Source: an uncultured Ectothiorhodospiraceae bacterium (GTDB lineage Bacteria > Pseudomonadota > Gammaproteobacteria > JAABTG01). From it: 43,942 nucleotides of DNA. Positions 20,044-27,588 of this stretch are shown piece after piece. Every line of letters begins with the position of its first letter. The first letter of the stretch is position 1. The stretch lies in assembly GCA_937867305.1 (NCBI GenBank), contig CALMKJ010000137.1, positions 1 through 43,942 of the forward strand, given 5' to 3'. The position numbers and the translations under genes were made by a program. The notes under the pieces are model-generated. The model saw only the letters and a program-made list of their open reading frames with translations. It did not search any database and was not told the origin of the DNA.

Positions 20044-20670
20044 TCAGTTGTTCTTCAGGACGATCTGGTAGGCCACGGTGCCCGCCTCGCGGCAGCGGTC
20101 GATGGCCTTCTCCAGGATCTCGAAGAACTCCTTGATGAGGAACATCTGTTGCCCACCGAAGCGGCCGGCGTAGATCTCCCGGTACAGCTCCAGCATGAGC
20201 CGGTCGGCCTCGCTCTCGATGGAGCGCAGGCGGTCGTTGAGCAGTCTCATCTCCTCCGCCTTCATACGGCGGAGCTTCTGGACCATCTCCAGCACGACCT
20301 CGGCCGCCTGCTCGAGCATGGCCGCCCGGGGCGCGAAGTCCACCTGGTCGAGGATGCCGGTGGCGAGGACGTAACGCTCGGCGAAGCGCTCCACCTGCTT
20401 CGGGATGCGGACCAGGGCGGCGCGCAGCGCCTCGATGTCCTCCCGCTCGAGGGCGGTGACGAAGCTGCAGAGGAGCTCCTCGTTGATCTTGTCGGAGACG
20501 GCCCTCTCCCGTTCCCGGGCGAGGCGAAAGACATCGAGCTGGAGCGGCTGATGGTGCTCCCGGAGCATGGCGTGCAAGGCCCGGGTACTGTCCACGGCGG
20601 TCACCGCCGCATCCTCGAGCAGCCCGAAGAACTGGGTGCCCTTACCGAAAATCGTCTGCAGGGAGAACAT
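20044..20670 (-). CDS. DUF47/PhoU-like phosphate transport accessory protein (208 aa)
   Basis: A helical PhoU-divergent (DUF47) protein, the normal partner of Pit transporters and thought to regulate them. Typical segments are MFSLQTIFGKGTQFFGLLEDAA, LAREREREAVSDKINEEL-type spacing, TALEREDIEALRAAL, ESEADRLMLELYREI, and the C-terminal KEFFEILEKAIDRCREAGTV. The ATG at 20670 gives the standard N-terminus. It is divergent from the universal stress protein gene, with a 132-nt GC-rich spacer in which I see only one AT-rich spot (TATAAC at 20746) and no reliable promoter pair or Pho box. Confidence 0.88.
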   Translation of the reverse strand: MFSLQTIFGKGTQFFGLLEDAAVTAVDSTRALHAMLREHHQPLQLDVFRLARERERAVSDKINEELLCSFVTALEREDIEALRAALVRIPKQVERFAERYVLATGILDQVDFAPRAAMLEQAAEVVLEMVQKLRRMKAEEMRLLNDRLRSIESEADRLMLELYREIYAGRFGGQQMFLIKEFFEILEKAIDRCREAGTVAYQIVLKNN

Positions 20671-20802
20671 GAGAGCCCCTCGGTGGAGCGGGAGTGCCGG
20701 CCCGCGGGAGACCCGGGGCCCGGGCCCGGCCGGCGGGCGTAATGATATAACGGCGCTTGCCCGATGCGTTCCCCCCCGGATGAGTAGCTGTGGAGGTGCG
20801 AG

Positions 20803-21783
20803 ATGAAGCCATTCGAGAACATCCTCTTCGTCGTGAACCCCGAGGAGCCCTGCGCCCTGGTGCTGGAGCGCACGGTGGCGCTCGCCGAGAACAACCAGGC
20901 GGCGCTCACGGTCGTGGACGTGCTCCCGCGGCTCGCCCTGGGCGCTGGCGGCCCGGAGGCCGGCCTCACCGGCCTCGAGCTGCAGGCGGGGCTCGCGGCG
21001 GAGCGCGGCGCGCTCCTCGAGGGCCTGGTCTCGCCCTTCCGCGAGCGGCTCCCCATCCGGACCCGGGTGCTGACGGGCACCCCCTATCTCGAGGTCGTGC
21101 GCGAGGTGATCCGCGGCGGTCACGACCTGGTGGTCCGACCGCCCGAGCGCCCCGGCTGGCTGGACCGGCTCTTCGGGAGCGACGACATGCACCTCCTGCG
21201 CAAGTGTCCCTGCCCGGTCTGGCTCATCCAGTGCGAGCCCCCGAAGTCGAGGCAGCGCATCCTGGCGACGGTGGACGCGGACGACCGATACCCGGCGGAG
21301 GAGCTGGAGACCCGGCGCGCGCTGAATCACGAGGTCCTCGAGCGGGCCGCCGCGCTTGCCCTGTCGGAGTTCGCGGAGCTGCACGTCGCCAGCGTCTGGG
21401 ACGCCATGGGCGAGTCCCTGCTGCGCGGCCCCTTCGAGAACAGCCCGGAGGAGAAGATTGCGCCCTACGTGGAGCACGCGCGCCGGCGCGTCGCGGCCAA
21501 CCTGGACCAGCTGATGCTCGACCTGGAGGACGCGTTCGGCAAGGAGACGGCGCAGTACCTCAGACCGAGCGTGCATCTGGTGAAGGGGTCGGCCCGCAGG
21601 GAGATCCCGGCCCTCGCCCGGCGCCTGGAGGCCAACCTCGTGGTCATGGGCACCGTGGCCCGCACGGGGATCCCGGGCCTGATCATGGGCAACACGGCCG
21701 AGGCCATCCTCGAGCAGATCGGGTGCTCGGTTCTCGCCATCAAGCCGCCCGGCTTCGTCACACCCGTCTCCCTGCAGGACTGA
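20803..21783 (+). CDS. Tandem universal stress protein, UspE-like (326 aa)
   Basis: Two Usp domains in one chain. The first (about 1-145) begins MKPFENILFVVNPEE and ends CPCPVWLIQC. The second (about 150-320) begins RQRILATVDADDRYP and ends GCSVLAIKPPGFVTP, with the ATP-loop-like MGTVARTGIPGLIMGNTAEAIL. This architecture and length correspond to UspE-type proteins, which bind nucleotides and support stress survival. The first domain lacks the G-x2-G-x9-G nucleotide loop. The ATG has GGAGGTG just upstream. The zinc transporter genes follow in the same direction after 155 nt. Confidence 0.88.
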   Translation: MKPFENILFVVNPEEPCALVLERTVALAENNQAALTVVDVLPRLALGAGGPEAGLTGLELQAGLAAERGALLEGLVSPFRERLPIRTRVLTGTPYLEVVREVIRGGHDLVVRPPERPGWLDRLFGSDDMHLLRKCPCPVWLIQCEPPKSRQRILATVDADDRYPAEELETRRALNHEVLERAAALALSEFAELHVASVWDAMGESLLRGPFENSPEEKIAPYVEHARRRVAANLDQLMLDLEDAFGKETAQYLRPSVHLVKGSARREIPALARRLEANLVVMGTVARTGIPGLIMGNTAEAILEQIGCSVLAIKPPGFVTPVSLQD

Positions 21784-21790
21784 CGCCCCC

Positions 21791-21811
21791 GGGGCCTTGG
21801 CCCGGGGAGGT
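21791..21811 (+). other. GC-rich hairpin after the universal stress gene
   Basis: CCCCGGGGCC, a TT loop and GGCCCGGGG form a stem with a single bulged base seven nucleotides beyond the stop codon. No T-run follows, so efficient intrinsic termination is uncertain. The remaining spacer to znuA (about 130 nt) has no recognisable Zur operator. Confidence 0.4.
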
Positions 21812-21938
21812 GATGGCGTTACTGTGGCGCCAGGCCGGGGCCGGGCGTGGCGGTGACACCGCGCACCCGAGGGCCTGGGGTGGACTGATGAGGCGGCCGG
21901 GCGTGACGGAGGCCTGGCGCAACCTGAGGGGCAACGAG

Positions 21939-22874
21939 ATGCACCAGAAGATGGCCCCCCGACTCGCCCTCACCGCCCTCCTCGCCTGGGTCTTCGCGGG
22001 TCTCGCCGCGAGCGCCGCGGCCGAGCCCCTGGCGGTGCTCGTCAGCGTGGCGCCCCAGCAGTATCTGGTGGACCGGGTTGGCGGGGAGCGGGTCCACACC
22101 ACGGTGCTGGTCGGGCCCGGCCGCGACCCGCACGCCTACGAGCCGTCCCCGCGGCAGATGGCGGAGGCCTCGCGGGCCCGGGTCTATTTCCGCGTCGGGG
22201 TCGACTTCGAGGAGGTGTGGCTGGAGCGGATCCGGCAGGCGAGCCCGAGCCTGCGGGTCGTGGACCAGCGCGAGGTGGTCACGCTCCGCCAGGTGGAGGG
22301 CCACCGGCACGACGGGCCCCGGCACCGGCGCGCCGCCGAGCCGGAGACCGCCGACGCGCAACGGCAACCCGCGGCCCAGGCCCCCGGCCGGGCCGACCCC
22401 CACGTCTGGACCAGCCCACCGCTCGCGCAGCGCATGGCGGCCCAGGTCCGCGACGAGCTGACCCGCGCCGATCCCGCCGGCGCCGCGGCCTACGCCGCGG
22501 GCTACGCCCGGCTCGCCCGCGACCTCGACGCCCTGGACGCCGAGATCCGGGCGGCCCTCGCCGGGGCGCAGGGACGCCGCTTCATGGTGTTCCACCCGGC
22601 CTGGGGCTACTTCGCCGACACCTACGGCCTCACCCAGGTCCCCATCGAGCAGGGCGGCAAGGAGCCCGGCGCCCGCACGCTGGCGACCCTGATCGAGCAG
22701 GCGCGGGACGCAGGCGTGCAGGTGATCTTCGTGGGGCCGCGGGACAACCCCGCCCCCGCGCAGGCCATCGCCCGGGCCCTGGGGGGCACCGTGGCGGCGG
22801 TGGACCCGCTCGCAGCGGACTACGCCGACAACCTGCGGCGGGTGACCGCGGCCTTCCGGGCGGCCCTGAGGTAG
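21939..22874 (+). CDS. znuA: Zinc ABC transporter periplasmic binding protein ZnuA (311 aa)
   Basis: Cluster A-I metal-binding protein that delivers Zn2+ (possibly Mn2+) to the membrane permease. The N-terminus is a Sec signal peptide (basic start, hydrophobic ALTALLAWVFAGLAA, cleavage near ASAAAEP). Metal ligands expected for the family are visible: His in DPHAYEPSP, His in DPHVWTSP, His in FHPAWGYFAD and an Asp in VDPLAADY. A His-rich loop (GHRHDGPRHRR, around 118-128) lies between the first two ligands and points to zinc. I prefer ATG 21939 (ribosome site GAGGGG, signal peptide directly after) over ATG 21888. The gene ends two bases before znuC. Confidence 0.88.
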   Translation: MHQKMAPRLALTALLAWVFAGLAASAAAEPLAVLVSVAPQQYLVDRVGGERVHTTVLVGPGRDPHAYEPSPRQMAEASRARVYFRVGVDFEEVWLERIRQASPSLRVVDQREVVTLRQVEGHRHDGPRHRRAAEPETADAQRQPAAQAPGRADPHVWTSPPLAQRMAAQVRDELTRADPAGAAAYAAGYARLARDLDALDAEIRAALAGAQGRRFMVFHPAWGYFADTYGLTQVPIEQGGKEPGARTLATLIEQARDAGVQVIFVGPRDNPAPAQAIARALGGTVAAVDPLAADYADNLRRVTAAFRAALR

Positions 22875-22876
22875 GG

Positions 22877-23707
22877 ATGGAGCCCGTCCCCGTCATCAAG
22901 CTCGAGGACGTGAGCTTCGCCTACGACGGCGTCGGCGTCCTGGAAGGGGTCAACCTCGAGGTCGGCAGGCGGGAGTTCCTGGGGCTCGTCGGCCCGAACG
23001 GGGGCGGCAAGAGCACCCTCCTCAAGCTCGTCCTGGGGCTCCTCGCCCCGACGCGGGGCCGGGTCAGCGTCCTGGGCGGCAGCCCGGCGGCGGGTCGGCG
23101 GCGCATCGGTTACGTTCCGCAGTACCCCTCCTTCTCGCGGGATTTCCCCATCTCGGTGCGCGACTGCGTCGCCCTCGGCCGGCTGGGGCGCACCCGGCCG
23201 TTCGGGGGGTTCACCGCCCGGGACCGGGCGCTCGCGGCCGAGGCCATGCGCGAGACCGAAGTCGCCGGGCTCGCCGAGCGCCCCATCGGTACCCTGTCGG
23301 GGGGGCAGATGCAGCGCGTGCTGGTGGCGCGGGCGCTCGTCTCCGAGCCGGAGGTGCTGCTGCTCGACGAGCCCACCGCGAACATCGACCAGCGGGTGGA
23401 GATGGAGATCTTCGACCTGCTGAAGCACCTGAGCGAGCGCCTGACGGTGGTCGTGGTCTCCCACGACGTGGGCTTCATCTCCCGCTACGTGACCCGGGTC
23501 GCGTGCCTGAACCGCACCCTGATGTGCCACGCCACCGAGGAACTGACGGGCGAGACCATCTCCGCCCTCTACGGCCAGCCCGTGCGCATGATTCGCCACG
23601 CCCACGCGGACCACGGCTCCGGGACGCACCCCGGCGCCACCCGCCCCGCGAGCCAGGGCCCCCACCGCGACGCGCCCCCCGACCGACCCGGCGACCTGCC
23701 CCCGTGA
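22877..23707 (+). CDS. znuC: Zinc ABC transporter ATP-binding protein ZnuC (276 aa)
   Basis: ATPase subunit energising zinc import. Walker A GPNGGGKST lies at residues 39-47, with Q-loop YVPQYP, signature LSGGQMQRV, Walker B VLLLDEPTANID and H-loop VVSHD. The C-terminal about 40 residues are a His/Pro-rich tail (HAHADHGSGTHPG and beyond) not needed for the ABC fold and possibly metal-binding, a feature seen in some zinc ABC ATPases. The stop overlaps the znuB GTG by four bases. Confidence 0.93.
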   Translation: MEPVPVIKLEDVSFAYDGVGVLEGVNLEVGRREFLGLVGPNGGGKSTLLKLVLGLLAPTRGRVSVLGGSPAAGRRRIGYVPQYPSFSRDFPISVRDCVALGRLGRTRPFGGFTARDRALAAEAMRETEVAGLAERPIGTLSGGQMQRVLVARALVSEPEVLLLDEPTANIDQRVEMEIFDLLKHLSERLTVVVVSHDVGFISRYVTRVACLNRTLMCHATEELTGETISALYGQPVRMIRHAHADHGSGTHPGATRPASQGPHRDAPPDRPGDLPP

Positions 23708-24534
23708 ACGAGTTCCTTCAGGCCCTCTCCCAGCACGCCTTCCTGCAGCACGCCCTCGCCGCAGGCCTGCTCGCCAGCGTCGGTTGCGGCGTCGTGGGGA
23801 CCTACGTGGTGGTCAAGCGCATCGCCTTCCTCGCGGGGGGCATCGCCCACGCCGTCCTCGGCGGCATGGGCGTCGCGTACTACCTCGGCGCGGACCCGCT
23901 CTGGGGGGCTCTGGCCGCGGCGCTCGTGACCGCCTTCCTGGTGGGCTGGGTCTCCCTGCGCTGGCGCCAGCACGAGGACACGCTGGTCGGGGCGTTGTGG
24001 GCCGTGGGCATGGCGGTCGGGGTGCTGTTCCTGTCGCGCGCCCCGGGCTACGGGCCCGACCTGATGAGCTACCTGTTCGGGAACATCCTGATGGTGACCC
24101 GGGAGGACCTCTACCTGATGGCGGCCATCGACGGGGGCATCCTGCTGGTGGTGGGGGTCCTCTACAAGCCGTTCCTGGCCGTGTGCTTCGACGACGAGCA
24201 CGCGCTCCTGCGCGGGGTACGCGTGGAGCTCGTCTACCTCCTGCTGCTGGCCCTGGTCGCGGTGACGGTGGTGCTCCTCATCCGCGTGGTCGGGCTGATC
24301 CTGGTCATCGCGCTGCTCACGCTGCCCGCGGCCATCGCGGCCCAGTACGTGGGTTCCATCGGCCGGATGATGCTGCTGGCGACGGCCCTCGGAGCCACCT
24401 TCACCAGCGGCGGTCTGGCGCTTTCGTATGGCGCCGACCTGCCTTCGGGCTCCGTCATCATCGTCCTGGCAGGACTCGCGTACCTGGCGTCGACCCTCGG
24501 CCGGGAGGCGGTACGCAGGCGTGTCCTCCGATGA
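23704..24534 (+). CDS. znuB: Zinc ABC transporter permease ZnuB (276 aa)
   Basis: Integral membrane permease of the ABC-3 family. About eight hydrophobic segments are evident; conserved stretches include VGTYVVVKRIAFLAGGIAHAVLGG, SYLFGNILMV and VGLILVIALLTLPAAIA. Start GTG overlaps znuC (GTGA). Length is slightly longer than E. coli ZnuB (261 aa). Order znuA-znuC-znuB without a divergent partner; no zur gene is visible in this window. Confidence 0.93.
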   Translation: MNEFLQALSQHAFLQHALAAGLLASVGCGVVGTYVVVKRIAFLAGGIAHAVLGGMGVAYYLGADPLWGALAAALVTAFLVGWVSLRWRQHEDTLVGALWAVGMAVGVLFLSRAPGYGPDLMSYLFGNILMVTREDLYLMAAIDGGILLVVGVLYKPFLAVCFDDEHALLRGVRVELVYLLLLALVAVTVVLLIRVVGLILVIALLTLPAAIAAQYVGSIGRMMLLATALGATFTSGGLALSYGADLPSGSVIIVLAGLAYLASTLGREAVRRRVLR

Positions 24535-24558
24535 CGGGCTACGCTTGGGGAGGCCCGG

Positions 24559-24588
24559 TTGTCAGACCGGTCCACGACACGCTATAAA
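24559..24588 (+). promoter_or_regulatory. Predicted promoter of the DksA-like gene
   Basis: TTGTCA (24559-24564) and TATAAA (24583-24588), five of six matches each, are separated by 18 nt. Transcription would begin near 24595, giving a 50-nt leader. The gene can therefore be expressed independently of znuACB. No palindromic Zur-like operator overlaps it as far as I can see. Confidence 0.65.
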
Positions 24589-24646
24589 CATCCGCCCTGC
24601 CGGGCGAAGTCGGCAGTCCACCAGGAATGAACCGTCGGAGAACCCG

Positions 24647-25630
24647 ATGGCCGCAAAGAAAGCCCAGTCGGTACCCGCAGGCGCAGCCGCCAAGGCGGCG
24701 CCGGTGAAGGCGCAGGCCTCGAAGAAGGCCCCAGCGGTTGCGGTGGCGGTGGCGGCGAAGAAGAGGGCCACGCCCGCAAAGGCGGCGCCGCCGGAGAAGG
24801 CGGCCACGCCGAAGAAGCCCGTTGCGAAGAAGGGCTCCACGGCGAAGGCCGGCGGGCCGGCAAAGCCGCCAGAGCGCAAGAAGGCGTTGCCGGCGAAGGC
24901 GCCGGAAGCGAAGAAGACAGCGCCGGCGAAGGCGCCGGAACCGAAGAAGACAGCGCCCGCGAAGGCGCCGACCCCGACCCGGGCCGAGCCGAAGAAGGCG
25001 AAGCCCCCACCGAAGCGCCAGCCGGAGAGAGTGATGGCTGCAAGACAGGCTCAGGAGGAACCCACGGCGGCAGCCAAGCCGCCCCCGCCCAGAGCAGCGG
25101 CGGGGAAAAAGAAAGCCGCTCAGAAGACCGCCGGGGTGGTGACCACCGCCCCATCGGGGACGGGCACAACCCCCGAGGCGCCGCCCGAGCTCGAGTTACC
25201 CATCTCCGAGGTCGCGCTGGCGCCGGGCTACGAGCCCTCGCCCCACGAGGAGTACATGAATCCCCTGCAGCTCGCCTACTTCCGGCGCAAGCTGCTCGAC
25301 TGGCGCGACGCGCTGTTGCGCGAGTCCCAGCAGACCATCGATCACCTGCGCAGCGACGGCGCCTCCCGGTACGTCGGCGACGAGGCCGACCGGGCCCGCG
25401 ACGAGAGCGAGGTGGCGCTGGAGCTGCGCACGCGGGACCGCTACCGCAAGCTGCTGCCCAAGATCGAGGCCGCCCTGCGGCGGATCGACGACGGCAGCTA
25501 CGGGTTCTGCGAGGAGACGGGCGAGCCGATCGGGTTGAAGCGCCTGGAGGCGCGGCCCATCGCCACCCTGAGCGTGGAGGCCCAAGAGCTGCGGGAGAAG
25601 TCCCAGCGGGGCTACCGGGACGACGCCTAG
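24647..25630 (+). CDS. dksA: DksA-like RNA polymerase-binding protein, zinc-finger-less, with long Lys/Ala/Pro N-terminal tail (327 aa)
   Basis: The last about 125 residues align along their length with DksA: YMNPLQLAYFRRKLLDWRD, the coiled-coil tip DEADRARDE with both functional Asp residues, ELRTRDRYRKLLPKIEAALRRI and RLEARPIATL. DksA reaches into the secondary channel of RNA polymerase and, with ppGpp, alters initiation. Of the four zinc cysteines only the first remains (CEET; then SVEA in place of CxxC), as in zinc-independent DksA variants. Residues 1-175 are a histone-H1-like tail rich in AAK, KAP and KKTAPAK repeats. E. coli DksA is 151 aa, so the tail more than doubles it. The first ATG in the frame following the promoter is used. 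It converges with sufE (6 nt apart). Confidence 0.85.
   Translation: MAAKKAQSVPAGAAAKAAPVKAQASKKAPAVAVAVAAKKRATPAKAAPPEKAATPKKPVAKKGSTAKAGGPAKPPERKKALPAKAPEAKKTAPAKAPEPKKTAPAKAPTPTRAEPKKAKPPPKRQPERVMAARQAQEEPTAAAKPPPPRAAAGKKKAAQKTAGVVTTAPSGTGTTPEAPPELELPISEVALAPGYEPSPHEEYMNPLQLAYFRRKLLDWRDALLRESQQTIDHLRSDGASRYVGDEADRARDESEVALELRTRDRYRKLLPKIEAALRRIDDGSYGFCEETGEPIGLKRLEARPIATLSVEAQELREKSQRGYRDDA
24890..24975 (+). repeat. 33-bp coding repeat in the DksA tail
   Basis: A 33-bp unit encoding an 11-residue block (PAKAPEPKKTA type) is repeated about two and a half times, in frame and nearly identical at DNA level. The preceding KKALPAKAPEAKK is a diverged copy. It produces evenly spaced Lys pairs in a Pro/Ala background. 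Confidence 0.7.
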
Positions 25631-25636
25631 AGGGCG

Positions 25637-26056
25637 TCAGGCAGGGGATCCGCGCGCGATGGCCTTGAAGCGCTCGATCATCGCGTGCAGCCCCATGCGG
25701 CGATTGGCGCTCAGGTGCTCGTCCAGACCCAACCGCTGGATGACGCCCTGGGCGTCGAGCTCGAGCACCTCGGCGCGCGGCCTGTCCTGGAAGAGCATCA
25801 GGACGAGCGCCACCAGCCCGCGCACGACGGCGCCTTCGCCGTCCGCGTGGTACTCCATGATCGGGGGCTCGCCCACCGCCCGACCGGTGACCCAGACCGA
25901 GCTGACACAGCCCTGGACTCGATGGGCCTCGGTCTTTTCCGCCTCGGGCATGGGCGCCAGCTTCGCGCCCACTTCGCTCAGGTAGTCGTAGCGCTCCTGC
26001 CAGTCCTCGAGGAGCGCGAAGGCGTCCAGCAAACGGTCGATCGTCATGGTGCCCAT
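25637..26056 (-). CDS. sufE: SufE-family sulfur acceptor protein (139 aa)
   Basis: SufE takes persulfide sulfur from the cysteine desulfurase SufS and passes it to the Fe-S scaffold (CsdE is the homologue paired with CsdA). The persulfide-accepting Cys lies in HRVQGCVSSVWV, in the family's usual context. RYDYLSEVGAKLAPMPEAEK, ADGEGAVVRGLVALVL and LSANRRMGLHAMIERFKAIA follow as in SufE proteins. Length is normal. Either ATG 26056 or ATG 26047 could be used. No suf or csd partner is nearby. Confidence 0.92.
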   Translation of the reverse strand: MGTMTIDRLLDAFALLEDWQERYDYLSEVGAKLAPMPEAEKTEAHRVQGCVSSVWVTGRAVGEPPIMEYHADGEGAVVRGLVALVLMLFQDRPRAEVLELDAQGVIQRLGLDEHLSANRRMGLHAMIERFKAIARGSPA

Positions 26057-26149
26057 GGCCGATCATGTTGACGGGTGCGCCAGCCGAAGGAAAGTATCTC
26101 ATCGTGCGGGGGCGGGGGTGCCACCCCGACCCCGGGCGCCGGAGGGTCG

Positions 26150-26196
26150 TGGGGCCGCAGGGCCTTGGGCCCTTGGGGCCTTGGGGCCGCAGGGCG
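26150..26196. repeat. GGGCC-rich low-complexity repeats before the M48 peptidase gene
   Basis: GGGGCCGCAGGGC occurs twice (26151-26163 and 26184-26196) and encloses two copies of an 8-bp TTGGGGCC unit. The 178-nt spacer between sufE and the peptidase otherwise holds only a TTGACG at 26068 without a matching -10 box. Confidence 0.6.
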
Positions 26197-26234
26197 GCGC
26201 GGGTTAGAGGTTCCGAGCGACGCGGGGTGCAGTC

Positions 26235-27578
26235 ATGTCGAGCGAGCGAGCAGACCGAATCTTCCACCGGCGGATGGACCGCCGTGACTTTCTCTGGCTG
26301 CTGACGGCGTCCGTGGGCGCATCGGCCCTCGAGGGCTGCGCCGTCGACCCGGTCACCGGCGAGCAGACCCTGATGCTGATGTCGGAGTCGCAGGAGATCT
26401 CCATCGACCAGCAGCAGTCGCCCCAGCAGTTCTCGAGCGACTACGGCCCGGTCCAGGACGCGAGCGTCAACGCCTATCTCAGCGAGGTCGGGAATCGCCT
26501 CGCGCGCCTCTCCCATCGCCCCGGCATGCCCTACTCCTTCCGGGCCGTGAACGCGAGCTACGTGAACGCCTACGCCTTCCCCGGCGGCAGCATCGCGGCG
26601 ACCCGCGGCATCCTGGCGGAGATCGACAACGAGGCCGAGCTCGGGGCCCTGCTGGGGCACGAGATCGGGCACGTGAACGCCCGCCACACCGCCGAGCACG
26701 CGAGCAAGACCATGATCACCCAGGTTGCCGTGGCCGGCGTGGGGATCGCCGCCCAGGTCTCGGGCTTCGGCGGCCTGGGTTCCCTCGCCGAGGACATCGG
26801 CAACATCGGCGCCGGCGCCCTCCTCGCCCACTACAGCCGGGAGAACGAGCGCGAGGCGGACGCCCTCGGCATGGAGTACCTGCACCGCGCGGGCCTGAAC
26901 CCCGAGGGCATGGTGGGGCTGCACGAGATCCTGCAGCGGCAGTCCCGGGAGCGCCCGAGCGCCATCGAGCTGATGTTCTCCACCCACCCCATGAGCGACG
27001 AGCGTGTCGCCAACGCTCGCGAGACCATGCGCAGCCGCTACGCCGCCGATCGGGGCCTGCCGTTCAACCGCGAGCGCTACCAGGACAAGACCGCAGCGGT
27101 GCGCCGGATCAAGGGTGCCCTCCAGTCCATGCAGCGGGCCGACACGGACATGCGCAAGAAGGATTATTCGCGCGCCGAGCAGGAGTTGAACCAGGCCCTG
27201 AAGCAGGCCCCGAACGACTACGCCGCCCTGGTCATGATGTCCAAGTGCCAGCTCGCCCTGGAGCGCCCCGAGCAGGCCCAGCGCTACGCGAGCCAGGCCA
27301 AGTCGGTCTACCCCCGGGAGGCCCAGGGGCACCGGGTCGGCGCGGTGAGCTCGCTGATGCGCCGCGACTACGACCGCGCCTACCAGGACCTGAGCACCTA
27401 CGACCGGCTGCTCCCGGGCAACGCCGACATCGCCTTCCTGAAGGGGGTGAGCCTCGAGGGGATGCAGAACCTCCAGGGCGCGGCCCGGGAATACGCCCGT
27501 TACGTCAAGGCCGCTCCCCAGGGGTCCCAGTCCCGCTACGCCACCCAGCGCCTGCAGAAGTGGGGCTATCTGCGGTAA
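26235..27578 (+). CDS. M48-family metallopeptidase lipoprotein with C-terminal TPR-like region, BepA/YfgC-like (447 aa)
   Basis: Zinc metallopeptidase likely facing the periplasm. MDRRDFLWLL is a twin-arginine-like signal followed by a hydrophobic stretch and the lipobox-like LEGC (Cys near residue 35), so export as a lipoprotein is probable. The catalytic motif is HEIGHVNARH, and the third ligand Glu lies in ENEREADALGMEYL; both are intact. After about residue 290 the sequence becomes helical repeats (RAEQELNQALKQAPNDYAAL and following) resembling TPRs, the architecture of BepA, which degrades or assembles outer-membrane beta-barrel proteins. The start at 26235 places the signal at the N-terminus. 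It converges with the next gene. Confidence 0.88.
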   Translation: MSSERADRIFHRRMDRRDFLWLLTASVGASALEGCAVDPVTGEQTLMLMSESQEISIDQQQSPQQFSSDYGPVQDASVNAYLSEVGNRLARLSHRPGMPYSFRAVNASYVNAYAFPGGSIAATRGILAEIDNEAELGALLGHEIGHVNARHTAEHASKTMITQVAVAGVGIAAQVSGFGGLGSLAEDIGNIGAGALLAHYSRENEREADALGMEYLHRAGLNPEGMVGLHEILQRQSRERPSAIELMFSTHPMSDERVANARETMRSRYAADRGLPFNRERYQDKTAAVRRIKGALQSMQRADTDMRKKDYSRAEQELNQALKQAPNDYAALVMMSKCQLALERPEQAQRYASQAKSVYPREAQGHRVGAVSSLMRRDYDRAYQDLSTYDRLLPGNADIAFLKGVSLEGMQNLQGAAREYARYVKAAPQGSQSRYATQRLQKWGYLR

Positions 27579-27588
27579 GGGGGAGGCC

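Noticed and set aside
25480-25630. Frameshift or sequencing error destroying the DksA zinc finger
   Set aside because: The reading frame and flanking motifs (RLEARPIATL, QELREKSQRG) are intact and all three changes are in-frame substitutions, as in known cysteine-poor DksA proteins.
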